DNA of 29,788 bases from an uncultured Clostridia bacterium. GTDB taxonomy: Bacteria; Bacillota; Clostridia; Peptostreptococcales; Anaerovoracaceae. The position numbers were made by a program, and so were the translations under genes. The notes below the pieces were generated by a model, which had not been told where the DNA came from, did not search any database, and saw only the letters and a list, made by a program, of their open reading frames with translations. Positions 14,947-23,463 of this stretch are shown one piece after another (the first letter of the stretch is position 1; every line of letters starts with the position of its first letter). Location: NCBI GenBank assembly GCA_938009115.1, contig CALLHZ010000103.1, positions 1 to 29,788 on the forward strand. Reading direction: 5' to 3'.

Positions 14947-16551
14947 TTATGCTTTGTAGACGATCTTTCCGCCGCAAAGTGTCATCTTCACCTGGATATC
15001 TTTGATCTTATGCGGATCTTCTTGGCAGATATCCCGGTCCAGGACCACCAGATCCGCTGCTTTTCCGATCTCCAGCGTTCCTTTTTGATGTTCGTCAAAA
15101 GAAGCATAGGCAGCTTCGTACCCGAACATCCGGAGCGCCTCATCCACCGACAGCTTCTCCTCGGGCATCCAGCCGTTTTCCGGGCCGCCTGTCAGTTTTT
15201 CGCGCGTAACGCCGATCTGTATATTTTCCAGCACGTCAAACCGTTCTACCGGCGCGTCGGAGCCGCCGGAAGAGTGGATCCCCATTTTGATCAGCGTCTT
15301 CCAAAGATAAGAAGTGGCAGCCCGCTTCTCCCCGACTCTGGGCGCTACGATATCCATATCGAACCCACAAAACACAGGCTGCACCATGGCGATCATACCC
15401 AGCTTTTTCATGCGCTCCAATATCTCCATGTCCGTGATCTGCAGATGAATGATCCCGTGTCTGTGATCCGCTCTCGGATTTTTCGCCAAAGCGGCTTCCA
15501 CTGCGTTGATCATCATATCCGAAGCCTTGTCTCCGATACAGTGCGCTACGGCGGGAAGACCGGCGTCATGGGCCATGCCCACCATCTGGTTCAGCTCTTC
15601 CTGATCGTGCATCATGATGCCCCGTTCGCCGGGATAGCCTTCGTAATCCTCCCGAAGCAACGCAGTCCGGGCGCCCAGCGAGCCGTCCTGAAATATTTTG
15701 ATGGCAGAGATCTTAAAGCGGTCTCCGGTGCATTCATCGGGAAATCCGCTGTCCAGAAAAACCTTAAGATCAGCGGGCGTAGCAAAGCTTGCCTGATTGT
15801 TGATTCTCATGTTCAACTTTCCCTGGGCCTCCAGATTTCTGTAGGCTGCCGAGATCGTACGCCAGTCTTTCCCCGGCAAAGACAAGAAATCATCGGTCTG
15901 TACCGTCGTAATACCGGCGCGATTCATGCGCTCCACACCGTAAAGGATCATGTCTTCGATTTCCGCCTGAGTCGGAGGAGCCATGATCTCATAGCTGATC
16001 TTCAAAGCAGCTTCCTTGAAAAGACCTTTGTCTGCCTCGATCTTGTCCATCATGCCTTTGGCTTTCGGATGCGCCAGCATCATTTCCGTTGCCAGAGAAT
16101 TGGCGGCGGCAATGTGCCCGCAAACACGGATAAATATAATGGGGATCTCTGTTGAGATCTTGTCCAGATCGTCCCGCGTGATGAATCTTTTTTCATCTTC
16201 GAAAAATTCGTGGTTCCACCCCCGGCCGAAAAGCCACTTGCCTTTGGGCCATTCTTCCACGGAATCGATATAAGCTTTGGCATTGTCCAGTATTTTTTGT
16301 AAAGAATTGACGCCCAGGAGCGGAAAAGCCCGGTTGATAAAAGAGTAGTGGAGAAGGTGCATATGGGAATCGTCAAATCCGGGCAGCATGCACTGGCCTT
16401 GAAGGTCGATCCGTTCCTTCGCGTCCAATCCGGCCGCTTCCAGGTCCGTGCCCGCAAAAACGATCTTGCCGTCCTGTACACCCAGCGCCTGCACTGTATC
16501 TCTGTTTTCATTCATCGTGCGGATCGTGCCGTTATAAAACAAATAATCCAT
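14947..16551 (-). CDS. YtcJ-type metal-dependent amidohydrolase
   Basis: A 534-residue member of the amidohydrolase superfamily (Amidohydro_3/YtcJ group), likely hydrolysing an amide, imine or N-formyl bond of a small molecule; the substrate is unknown. A short N-terminal beta-sandwich (MDYLFYNGTIRTMNENRD) leads into the metal motif DSHMHL (H63, H65). Later come AVAHCIGD, HRHGIIHLQ with further histidine ligands, and GGSDAPVE with the catalytic aspartate. The C-terminal ITxGxA-like segment is GTLEIGKAADLVVLDRDI. GGAGG lies 6 bases before the ATG. It follows cmk by 67 bp on the same strand with no terminator, so it may be the tail of nrdR-cmk. No signal peptide is seen, so it is cytoplasmic. 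Confidence 0.9.
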   Translation of the reverse strand: MDYLFYNGTIRTMNENRDTVQALGVQDGKIVFAGTDLEAAGLDAKERIDLQGQCMLPGFDDSHMHLLHYSFINRAFPLLGVNSLQKILDNAKAYIDSVEEWPKGKWLFGRGWNHEFFEDEKRFITRDDLDKISTEIPIIFIRVCGHIAAANSLATEMMLAHPKAKGMMDKIEADKGLFKEAALKISYEIMAPPTQAEIEDMILYGVERMNRAGITTVQTDDFLSLPGKDWRTISAAYRNLEAQGKLNMRINNQASFATPADLKVFLDSGFPDECTGDRFKISAIKIFQDGSLGARTALLREDYEGYPGERGIMMHDQEELNQMVGMAHDAGLPAVAHCIGDKASDMMINAVEAALAKNPRADHRHGIIHLQITDMEILERMKKLGMIAMVQPVFCGFDMDIVAPRVGEKRAATSYLWKTLIKMGIHSSGGSDAPVERFDVLENIQIGVTREKLTGGPENGWMPEEKLSVDEALRMFGYEAAYASFDEHQKGTLEIGKAADLVVLDRDICQEDPHKIKDIQVKMTLCGGKIVYKA

Positions 16552-16618
16552 TGTCCACCTCCGGTTGCCTAAAATAACCTATGACATTCATGATAGTCTG
16601 TAACAGGGAAGAACCAGC

Positions 16619-17290
16619 CTACGAAATGAAGCCGGGACGAATATATCCCAAAATAACATCCACAACATCTTGTATCCCCATGGAAGAGGAATCGATCTCC
16701 ACAGCGTCCACCGCTTTTGAGAGCGGATTGTGCTCCCGGGTCGAATCCTGAAGATCCCGGGCGATGATATCCGCCTCGACAGCCCTCAGATCGGGCAGCT
16801 CGCCCTTTTCTTGCATTTCCAAAGCCCTGCGGGCTGCGCGGACGCCCGAGGAAGCTGTCAGATAGAACTTGAACTCTGCATCGGTCAGCACGTTTGTGCC
16901 GATGTCCCGTCCGTCCATCACCAGGCTTTTCTTGCTGCCCATAGACCGCTGCAGCGCAACCAATTTTTCCCTAATGGCCAAGACCTTAGAGCTGTCGGAT
17001 GCCAGCTGCGAAACAGCCGGTGTCCGGATATCCGCATCCACGATCTCGCAATCCAGCAGGACATGACCGTCACGGAAGTCTACATCGGTTTTCGAAAGCA
17101 GTTGTGCCAGTGCCTTGGCGTCTCTGTAATCCACGTCCATCCGGATCAGCTTCAGCGCAATGGCCCGATACATGGCGCCGGTATCGATATAGTCGATGCC
17201 CAACTCCTTTGCCAGCCGCTTGGCTATGGTGCTCTTGCCGGCGCCGGCGGGACCGTCGATGGCGATCCTGATCCGCTCAGTGCTTCCCAT
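16619..17290 (-). CDS. cmk: Cytidylate kinase
   Basis: Phosphorylates CMP and dCMP with ATP, part of pyrimidine salvage and dNTP supply. It has the P-loop GPAGAGKST (13-21), the substrate-binding DTGAMYRAIAL segment, VMDGRDIGTNV, and the C-terminal MGIQDVVDVILGYI. It has 223 residues, a normal length. It overlaps the end of nrdR by 14 bases, so the two are translated from one mRNA. The pairing with the ribonucleotide reductase regulator NrdR suggests coordinated nucleotide supply. In many Firmicutes cmk is followed by a 1-acyl-glycerol-phosphate acyltransferase or rpsA/ispH; here it is followed by an amidohydrolase. Confidence 0.96.
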   Translation of the reverse strand: MGSTERIRIAIDGPAGAGKSTIAKRLAKELGIDYIDTGAMYRAIALKLIRMDVDYRDAKALAQLLSKTDVDFRDGHVLLDCEIVDADIRTPAVSQLASDSSKVLAIREKLVALQRSMGSKKSLVMDGRDIGTNVLTDAEFKFYLTASSGVRAARRALEMQEKGELPDLRAVEADIIARDLQDSTREHNPLSKAVDAVEIDSSSMGIQDVVDVILGYIRPGFIS

Positions 17291-17789
17291 TTTTGCCCGC
17301 CTTGCTCCCCGCGTCCATCTGCCGGCTTTCCTCTACGGTGCTGGCCAGAAGTTTTTCGATCTCCGCCACAAACGTGTTTACGTCCTTGAACTGCCGATAG
17401 ACCGACGCAAATCGCACATAGGCGACCTCGTCCAGTTCTTTGAGCTTGTCCATGACGATTTCACCGATATGGGAACTGCTGACTTCCTTTTCCATCATGT
17501 TGTTCAGGCCGCGCTCGATGTCCGAGACCAGATCTTCCATGGCGTCCATGGAAACCGGCCGCTTTTCGCAGGCGCGGATGACTCCGTTCAGCACTTTGTT
17601 CCTGTCGAAGGATTCTCTCCGTCCATCGCGCTTTACCACCATAAAAAAGACTTCTTCCACTTTTTCGTAGGTCGTAAACCGCTTGCCGCACACTTCGCAT
17701 TCTCTCCGTCTGCGGATCGCCTGGCCTTCGTCGGTGGGCCTGGAGTCGATCACTTTCGTATCGGGGTTTTCACAAAAGGGACATTTCAT
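17277..17789 (-). CDS. nrdR: Transcriptional repressor NrdR
   Basis: Zinc-ribbon and ATP-cone protein that senses ATP/dATP and represses ribonucleotide reductase genes. The zinc ribbon uses CPFC (C3, C6) and CEVC (C31, C34). The ATP-cone follows (VVKRDGRRESFDRNKVLNGVIRACEKRPVS). The VRFASVYRQFKD motif marks the end of the cone. It has 170 residues, with a 15-20 residue charged tail beyond typical NrdR. GGAGAGG lies 8 bases before the ATG. No nrd reductase genes are in the window. Its promoter has matches to the NrdR box, suggesting self-control. Confidence 0.97.
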   Translation of the reverse strand: MKCPFCENPDTKVIDSRPTDEGQAIRRRRECEVCGKRFTTYEKVEEVFFMVVKRDGRRESFDRNKVLNGVIRACEKRPVSMDAMEDLVSDIERGLNNMMEKEVSSSHIGEIVMDKLKELDEVAYVRFASVYRQFKDVNTFVAEIEKLLASTVEESRQMDAGSKAGKNGKH

Positions 17790-17817
17790 CGGAACATTCC
17801 TCTCCTGGCAATGCCAT

Positions 17818-17873
17818 ACACAAGGTGTTTGCGAACTATTTACATTCTACGCTATATCTTGTGGGTTGTGCAA
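17818..17873 (-). promoter_or_regulatory. nrdR promoter with candidate tandem NrdR boxes
   Basis: On the minus strand TTGCAC (17873-17868) and TAGAAT (17849-17844) are 18 bases apart. CCACAAGATATAGCGT (17864-17849) fills the spacer and matches 13 of 16 positions of the published NrdR box acaCwAtATaTwGtgt. A weaker half-conserved copy ending TTGTGT lies at 17833-17818. The centres are 31 bp apart, the spacing typical of NrdR box pairs. Confidence 0.6.
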
Positions 17874-17893
17874 CCGCATTTTTATGATACAAT
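17866..17893 (+). promoter_or_regulatory. Candidate promoter of prfC
   Basis: TTGTGC (17866-17871) and TACAAT (17888-17893) are 16 bases apart. It overlaps the divergent nrdR promoter, including the -35 of nrdR, so the two may compete. Confidence 0.5.
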
Positions 17894-17947
17894 ACTCTTC
17901 GGATTTTCACAGCCTGTTGCTGAACATATACATTGAAAGGAATCATT

Positions 17948-19537
17948 ATGACCTCTGCACACCTGCCCGCCGAAATCCAGCGGCGCCGCATATTCGGCAT
18001 CATCTCCCATCCCGATGCAGGGAAAACCACGCTCACGGAAAAATTGCTGCTCCACGGCGGCGCCATCCGGGAAGCCGGAACTGTCAAAGCCCGCAGGAGC
18101 GCAAAATTCGCCACATCGGACTGGATGGAGATCGAAAAGCAGCGCGGCATTTCCGTTACCAGCTCGGTGATGCAATTCAATTACCAGGGCAAAGTCATCT
18201 CCATCATGGATACGCCGGGGCACAATGATTTCGGAGAGGATACCTACCGGATCCTTACCTCCGTGGACAGCGCCGTCATGGTGATCGACGGAGCCAAAGG
18301 CGTAGAGGACCAAACCAGAAAGCTTTTTGCCGCCTGCCGGCTGAGGGGGATCCCCATCTTCACTTTCATCAATAAGCTGGACAGAGAGACCAAGGATCCC
18401 TTGGAACTGCTTTCCGAGCTGGAAGAAGTGCTGGGCATGCCGGCGGCAGCCGTTTCCTGGCCGATCGGTTCGGGCCTGAATTTTCAAGGCGTCTATGATA
18501 TCCTGACGCACCGCCTCCATTTGTACAAAGAAGCCAGGAGCCTGGATCTGAGCCGGCTGGGACCCGATGATCCGGAACTGGAATCCGTGCTCACAGGATA
18601 TAATCTGAAGACATTCCGGGAAGAAATGCAGCTGCTCAAGGGGGCCGGCAATCCGTTGGACAAGGCTCAGGTCCTCGCCGGCGATCTCACACCGGTGTTT
18701 TTCGGCTCTGCGTTGGTTGATTTCGGTGTCACCGAGTTTCTTCATCATTTTTTGGAGATGTCCCCGGCGCCGCAGCCCAGAAATACTTCCAAGGGCCCGG
18801 TCCATCCTGAGGACCCGAATTTTTCCGGCTACATTTTCAAGATCCAGGCGAACATGAACCCTGCGCACCGGGATCGTCTGGCATTTTTAAGAGTCTGCTC
18901 CGGGACCTTTGAACGAGGCATGACCGCCACGCTTTCCCGCACCGGAAAGCCGGTGAAGCTGACGCAGTCCATCCAGCTGATGGCCAATGAACGAAACCAA
19001 GCCGATGTGGCCGTCGCCGGCGACGTGATCGGCATCTATGATACCGGCACCTATCAGATCGGCGACACGCTGACCACGGCGCCCGATCCTTTTCTCCTCG
19101 ACCCGCTGCCCACCTTCCCGCCGGAGCTTTTTGCCCTGGTACAGCCCAAAGACACTATGAAAGCAAAGCAATTCCACAAGGGCGTCAAGCAGCTGGCCCA
19201 AGAGGGAGCAATTCAGGTCTATCACAATATCTACAACGAAGTGATATTAGGCGCCGTAGGGCAGCTGCAGTTCGAGGTATTTCAGTACAGACTGGAAAAC
19301 GAGTACAATGCCCCGCTGCGCATGACACCTCTGGATTACACCCTGGCCCGATGGATCCCGAAGGAACAGGAGGATCAATTAAAAGCATGCCTCGATTCTC
19401 GAAGCATGCTTGTGTTTGATCGTTTTGAGCGCCCGCTGATCCTCTTTGCAAATCTGTTTACGCTGCGCTATTTCCAGGAACGGTTCCCCTTCGCAAAGCT
19501 CATGGAGTCCCTGGAGCTCACTGAAGATACGTTGTGA
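17948..19537 (+). CDS. prfC: Peptide chain release factor 3
   Basis: Translational GTPase that removes RF1/RF2 from the ribosome after peptide release. The G1 motif is HPDAGKTT, G3 is DTPGHNDF, and G4 is NKLD. The RF3-specific block GHNDFGEDTYRILTSVDSAVMV is present, as is the C-terminal LARWIPKEQ region. The ATG at 17948 follows GAAAGGA by 5 bases and gives 529 residues, the standard RF3 length. An in-frame TTG at 17933 lies before that ribosome site and is rejected. Its 3' end overlaps the convergent membrane-protein gene by 20 bases. Confidence 0.96.
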   Translation: MTSAHLPAEIQRRRIFGIISHPDAGKTTLTEKLLLHGGAIREAGTVKARRSAKFATSDWMEIEKQRGISVTSSVMQFNYQGKVISIMDTPGHNDFGEDTYRILTSVDSAVMVIDGAKGVEDQTRKLFAACRLRGIPIFTFINKLDRETKDPLELLSELEEVLGMPAAAVSWPIGSGLNFQGVYDILTHRLHLYKEARSLDLSRLGPDDPELESVLTGYNLKTFREEMQLLKGAGNPLDKAQVLAGDLTPVFFGSALVDFGVTEFLHHFLEMSPAPQPRNTSKGPVHPEDPNFSGYIFKIQANMNPAHRDRLAFLRVCSGTFERGMTATLSRTGKPVKLTQSIQLMANERNQADVAVAGDVIGIYDTGTYQIGDTLTTAPDPFLLDPLPTFPPELFALVQPKDTMKAKQFHKGVKQLAQEGAIQVYHNIYNEVILGAVGQLQFEVFQYRLENEYNAPLRMTPLDYTLARWIPKEQEDQLKACLDSRSMLVFDRFERPLILFANLFTLRYFQERFPFAKLMESLELTEDTL

Positions 19538-21116
19538 TCCCTTGAGCATCCATATATGCTTTTTTCGCTTTCATGAGCCGGTCCAGGGAAGTGTTTCGGT
19601 TCCGGCCCATGTCTTCCAGCAACTCCTGCACCCGGAACATATCGTTGTAAGTCAGGTCCGGATAATCCTGCCGGTCAAAAGTCCCCTCAGGCGTATAGCC
19701 GTAGTGAAGATCCCCCTCGGGCTTGATCCAGATGTCCCGGGTGATTTCCACGCCTTTCAGCAGCCTGTCCCCCAAAGATATGATTTCAGGATCCTTCAGC
19801 TCCGTGCCCATCAGATAGAGGAACTGCATCTCCTGGATCTGATGGTTCAGCGCGGAGTGGACCGGCTCGCTGCCGCTTTCTTCGTGCCAGTAATCCTGAA
19901 CGAGCCAGCCTTCTTCGGAGAGATCATTGTAGAAAGTGTAGTGGTTGGCGTTGGCAAAGTCTACGTAGAAAGCCAGCAGCTTCTTCGCCTGTTCCAGGAA
20001 GTAGGGCTCGCCGTATTTTTGATAAGCCTTGACCAGCGCGACCCCCATGTCCGCATTGAAACGCGTATCGTAATACCCGCCCGGAATACCGTAAGTCTCC
20101 TTGAGCCAGCTGCTCTCCGGCTCGGTGGGGAAATAGCCTTCTTCGTTCATATTCCGGCTGGACAGATAGAGCTGCACATACCCAAGATCATGGGAAGCCC
20201 GATCGTTGCCGTTGACGATGTAGTTATAGGGTACATGCACGGCGGGACTGCGCCAGTAAGCGTTTTCCTGATACCCTGAATAAGTAGCCGGCGTGCGGGT
20301 ATAGTATCCATCCAGCAGGAAGCGATGGTCGGATCCGTAGCAGCAGCGCGCCCAAAACTCCGCATTCGTCTCGCCCGTAGCAATGGACGCCTCCGGGTCC
20401 TCCATATCCACCAGAGGCTTGTCGCTCTCCAGCGTCCACATTTCCGTATAAACATCTTCTACCATGGGGAATCCGATCACAAAATCAAATCCGTAGCCCC
20501 GGGAGTTGAGAAATATTTTGCCGACCTGCTCGTCCCGGGCGATGATATTGCCGTCCTCGCCCTTGCTGTAGGCATAGGGATGGTCGAAAACCAGGTAGGT
20601 CTCATTCTCAATATTGATGAACGCCATGGTCGCAGGGATCGATATCCCGCTTCGCAGCCGCTGATTGATGACCCATTCTTCGCTTTCAGGATCATAGTAC
20701 GTCACCCAGCCCTCATCGAATTCATAATGCACGATGAGCTTATACTGGTTGAAGGCGCTCAGATATTCGGAAAACGGGATCTGGGTATGGTGGTAGACAT
20801 CTCCGTTGGCCAGCTCGACCACCGTTTCGGTCACAGACAGATCCGACCCTGTAAAATGCTGTGTGGACACCGTCGCGTATTCCAGCTCCACTACCTCGTC
20901 GGGATTTGTCACATCTCTGCGATAATACTGGTCTTGTACAAAAACATGCTTTTCCAGCAGAGGATCCCCCTCGCCCCTGGGCGGATCCACGCCCCAGTTG
21001 TTGATCATATTCATCATGGAGCCGCGGGCAAAGAAAAGGATGACTGCAAGAAATATCAGCGGGAAAAAGCCGATGGCCTGGGTAAAGAAGCCACCCATTT
21101 GATTGTCTTTTTTCAT
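19518..21116 (-). CDS. Membrane-anchored protein of unknown function, possible glucuronyl C5-epimerase-like C-terminal domain
   Basis: I do not recognise this 532-residue protein with confidence. One N-terminal membrane helix (about 14-30) anchors a large, probably extracytoplasmic, aromatic- and acid-rich domain. The N-terminal half looks beta-rich (YATVSTQHFTGSDLSVTET). The C-terminal third looks helical, with repeated hydrophobic/aromatic helices such as DMGVALVKAYQKYGEPYFLE and ALNHQIQEMQFLYLMG, as in alpha/alpha toroids; the pattern loosely recalls the C-terminal domain of D-glucuronyl C5-epimerases. The start is ATG 21116, overlapping the pgeF stop as ATGA, with AGGGAG 11 bases upstream. 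The frame upstream of 21116 lies within pgeF and is not part of it. Coupling to pgeF suggests, by inference, a cell-envelope role. Confidence 0.75.
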   Translation of the reverse strand: MKKDNQMGGFFTQAIGFFPLIFLAVILFFARGSMMNMINNWGVDPPRGEGDPLLEKHVFVQDQYYRRDVTNPDEVVELEYATVSTQHFTGSDLSVTETVVELANGDVYHHTQIPFSEYLSAFNQYKLIVHYEFDEGWVTYYDPESEEWVINQRLRSGISIPATMAFINIENETYLVFDHPYAYSKGEDGNIIARDEQVGKIFLNSRGYGFDFVIGFPMVEDVYTEMWTLESDKPLVDMEDPEASIATGETNAEFWARCCYGSDHRFLLDGYYTRTPATYSGYQENAYWRSPAVHVPYNYIVNGNDRASHDLGYVQLYLSSRNMNEEGYFPTEPESSWLKETYGIPGGYYDTRFNADMGVALVKAYQKYGEPYFLEQAKKLLAFYVDFANANHYTFYNDLSEEGWLVQDYWHEESGSEPVHSALNHQIQEMQFLYLMGTELKDPEIISLGDRLLKGVEITRDIWIKPEGDLHYGYTPEGTFDRQDYPDLTYNDMFRVQELLEDMGRNRNTSLDRLMKAKKAYMDAQGITTYLQ

Positions 21117-21817
21117 CGAGATTGATCTCCCTTTAAGCAAATATAGGCGAGCATCCGCTCGCGCTCCCGGCCTCGCCGGTAAGAATAAAAAAGGTCCGGA
21201 AGGCACACAGTACACAGATCTGAGATCTGGACGGCAGACACACCGCAATCCGCCAGCTGCCTGCGGTTGATTTCTTTCAAATCGATGTGGTATTTCCCCT
21301 CGGCGCAACGATCCACGCAGTCCGTAGCCCAGTCGAAGGAGCAAAGAAAGGAATCTGCCACATCGGCATCCACTTCAAAGCAGCACCTGCCGATCCCCGG
21401 GCCGATCCACGCCCGGATATCTTTGGCGTCGGAAGAAAAGTACCGGACCATCGCCTCAACCGTTTCCCTGGCAATATTGGCCAGCGTGCCGCGCCAGCCT
21501 GCGTGGGCCAGGCCGATGGCGGGAACGGCTGGATCGTAAAAATAGAGAGGCAGGCAATCGCCGTGGCCGCTGGTAAGGACAACATTGCTCAGATCCGTGA
21601 CAGCAGCGTCCGTCTCCTCACAATCGATGATCCCGTTTTGGGCATGAAGCACATCCGGGAAAGATATCCTCGCCACAGCGGTGCCATGCACCAGGCTAAG
21701 GCGCACAGCGGCGCCTGCGCCTTTGGCAGCAGCTTCCGCAAGCTCCCTGCGGCGCTCGGCGCCGATGACGGGCCTGGTGGTAAAACCTGCGAATACGATA
21801 TCGTCTTGTACGATCAT
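21113..21817 (-). CDS. pgeF: PgeF/YfiH-family peptidoglycan editing factor (laccase-domain protein)
   Basis: Cytoplasmic protein of the multicopper-oxidoreductase-like YfiH family. E. coli PgeF hydrolyses wrongly built UDP-MurNAc-L-Ser, and other members act as purine nucleoside phosphorylases. The signature residues are in GHGDCLPLYFYDP, GLAHAGWRGTL and IGPGIGRCCFEV; the His and Cys of these motifs form the metal site. The promoter places the mRNA start near 21832, so the TTG (21868) and perhaps the ATG (21832) are too early. ATG 21817, with AGGA 4 bases upstream, gives 234 residues and the N-terminus MIVQDDIVFAGFTTRP. It overlaps the next gene by 4 bases. Confidence 0.92.
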   Translation of the reverse strand: MIVQDDIVFAGFTTRPVIGAERRRELAEAAAKGAGAAVRLSLVHGTAVARISFPDVLHAQNGIIDCEETDAAVTDLSNVVLTSGHGDCLPLYFYDPAVPAIGLAHAGWRGTLANIARETVEAMVRYFSSDAKDIRAWIGPGIGRCCFEVDADVADSFLCSFDWATDCVDRCAEGKYHIDLKEINRRQLADCGVSAVQISDLCTVCLPDLFYSYRRGRERERMLAYICLKGDQSR

Positions 21818-21839
21818 TATGTCCTGACACATCGCTGTT

Positions 21840-21868
21840 ATTCTACCAGTCTTCCCCCATCCTAACAA
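21840..21868 (-). promoter_or_regulatory. Sigma-A promoter of the pgeF operon
   Basis: On the minus strand TTGTTA (21868-21863), a 17-base spacer and TAGAAT (21845-21840). Transcription should start about 21832-21834, which supports ATG 21817 as the pgeF start and leaves a leader of about 15 bases. Confidence 0.7.
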
Positions 21869-21874
21869 GTTATT

Positions 21875-23284
21875 TTACGAAATGTTTGTCCCGGAGCCGG
21901 GACCGGAATCAGGCTGAGCTTCCGTCAGCACATTCTGCCATTTCTTCGTTCTGTAGCGGAAATAGAACTGCACTGCTTTGGTGCATTCCGACAAGAACCT
22001 TACCAATGCAGCCTGCCACAGCACAAAATCAAAGAACAGGATGCCGGCGAACATGACGGGGATCCCAAAGAGCCATGTCCAGGCAATATCTACGACCATT
22101 ACATAACGGGTATCACCGCCGCTTCGCAGCACACCGCATATAAACAGATAGGTCATGGCCCGGCCCCACACGGTCAGCGCGGACACGGTAAGGGCCGGGG
22201 CCAGGACCGCGGTAGTGACTGCGTCAAAATCATACCAGCCCGGCACCTGGGGATTTACGAGGAGCAAAAGCACGGTGATCACAGAAATCAGCCCCAGCCC
22301 GAACCATAAAAACCCTCTGGCGTCCCGGTCTGCGCCGCTGACGTCTCCCCGCCCCAGCTTCTCTCCCAGGATCACTGCTGATGCGTTCCCCAATCCATAG
22401 AACATGGATTGAGAAAACTCTCCCAGGATGTGTACGACCTGATATGCCGCCACCGCCACCGATCCGATGATACCAAAGCCGGACAGAAACAAACTGCCCG
22501 CCAGGCCATAGGCGCCGTCGGACAATACGATGGGGCCGGCCGTTTTGTAAACTTGATTGCGAAATTCCTTCGAATATCCGGACAGCTCAGACAGACGCGC
22601 GGCCAAGGGGTGGTCCGGCGTGTTGTAAATATAAGCGACCATCAATCCGAACTCGAGGAACCTTGCGATGAGTGTGGCCAGGGCAGCTCCTTTGACACCC
22701 ATGACGGGAAAGCCCCACTTGCCGTAGATCAGGACATAGTTCAATGCCGTATTCAAGATCAGCGCCAGCGCGTTGATGGCTGTCGGCCAGCGCAGACGCT
22801 GAATACAGCGGCTGGAAAAGGCCATGCTGAAGGAAAGGGCAGTCACCAGATACGACAGCGATACGATGCGGATATAGTCCACGCCAAGCGCGGTCACTTC
22901 CGGCTCCCGCAGGAACAGATTGATGATCCACTCCGGCTGCCACTGGGCCAGGAGCGTCACAGCAAGCCCGAACAGAATGGTATTTTTGTAAATAAGCCCC
23001 AGAGTGTGACGGATAGACACCAGGTCTCTGACTCCCCAGTATTGGGCGATGTATACCCCGCCGCCGGAAAGAAATCCGAAACAGATCATAACAAACACGC
23101 CGTAGACTTGGTTGGCCGCGCCTACGGCAGCCAAAGCGTCGGTGCTGACGCGTCCGATCATCAGCGTATCGACGATATTCAGTCCGAAGCTGATCATGTG
23201 CTGCACGGTCACCGGTATCAGAATAGAAAATGCCTTCAGCCAGTGTTGCCGGCGGGAGTCATTTCCTCCAATTGTATTATTCAT
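21875..23284 (-). CDS. MATE-family efflux transporter
   Basis: Cation-coupled exporter of the MATE superfamily, 469 residues with about twelve membrane segments in two related halves. The first helix region is typical (SILIPVTVQHMISFGLNIVDTLMIGRVSTDALAAVGAANQ), followed by GGGVYIAQYWGVRD. The second half carries SGFGIIGSVAVAAYQVV and the GVLRSGGDTRYVMVVDI segment. Substrates could be drugs, dyes or metabolites; the sequence does not tell. GGAGGAG lies 5 bases before the ATG. It is a single gene ending 7 bp before the pgeF promoter. Confidence 0.95.
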   Translation of the reverse strand: MNNTIGGNDSRRQHWLKAFSILIPVTVQHMISFGLNIVDTLMIGRVSTDALAAVGAANQVYGVFVMICFGFLSGGGVYIAQYWGVRDLVSIRHTLGLIYKNTILFGLAVTLLAQWQPEWIINLFLREPEVTALGVDYIRIVSLSYLVTALSFSMAFSSRCIQRLRWPTAINALALILNTALNYVLIYGKWGFPVMGVKGAALATLIARFLEFGLMVAYIYNTPDHPLAARLSELSGYSKEFRNQVYKTAGPIVLSDGAYGLAGSLFLSGFGIIGSVAVAAYQVVHILGEFSQSMFYGLGNASAVILGEKLGRGDVSGADRDARGFLWFGLGLISVITVLLLLVNPQVPGWYDFDAVTTAVLAPALTVSALTVWGRAMTYLFICGVLRSGGDTRYVMVVDIAWTWLFGIPVMFAGILFFDFVLWQAALVRFLSECTKAVQFYFRYRTKKWQNVLTEAQPDSGPGSGTNIS

Positions 23285-23304
23285 TTATTCTCCTCCGCTC
23301 TATT

Positions 23305-23331
23305 GAAACAGCAAACGTATTCGTCTGTTTC
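23305..23331. promoter_or_regulatory. Inverted repeat upstream of the MATE gene
   Basis: GAAACAG (23305-23311) and CTGTTTC (23325-23331) are perfect 7-bp arms 13 bases apart, 20 bases before the MATE ATG. The position suits the operator of a TetR- or MarR-type repressor. A TTGACG (minus, 23336-23331) could be a -35, but I see no good -10. Confidence 0.4.
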
Positions 23332-23386
23332 GTCAAGCCAGAAGAGCAAATCCTACGATCGTGAGCATGATGACCTCTGAGTGCAG

Positions 23387-23430
23387 AAAACCCTTCCCTG
23401 TCCGCTTAAGAGAGCCGGACCCGGAAAGGG
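23387..23430 (-). terminator. Terminator of the infC-rpmI-rplT operon
   Basis: On the minus strand CCCTTTCC (23430-23423) pairs with GGGAAGGG (23398-23391), with one G-U pair, around an inner GTCCG/CGGAC stem, and is followed by TTTTCTG. It lies 33 bp past the rplT stop. The rest of the 23285-23463 gap holds only the MATE leader and its inverted repeat. Confidence 0.8.
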
Positions 23431-23463
23431 CTCATATTTGTTCTTTCGCTGTGCTGCGCCGTA

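Noticed and set aside
13895..14977. Minus-strand open frame of 360 codons opposite the DUF1015 gene
   Set aside because: Antisense to a recognised family protein and crosses its terminator; no domain seen.
19383..19411. Inverted repeat AAGCATGC/GCATGCTT
   Set aside because: It lies inside the conserved prfC reading frame near the end; no U-tract, and GCATGC is itself palindromic, so chance is likely.
21117..21344. Upstream extension of the membrane-protein frame
   Set aside because: It lies inside pgeF; ATG 21116 has a ribosome site, an ATGA overlap and an immediate membrane anchor.
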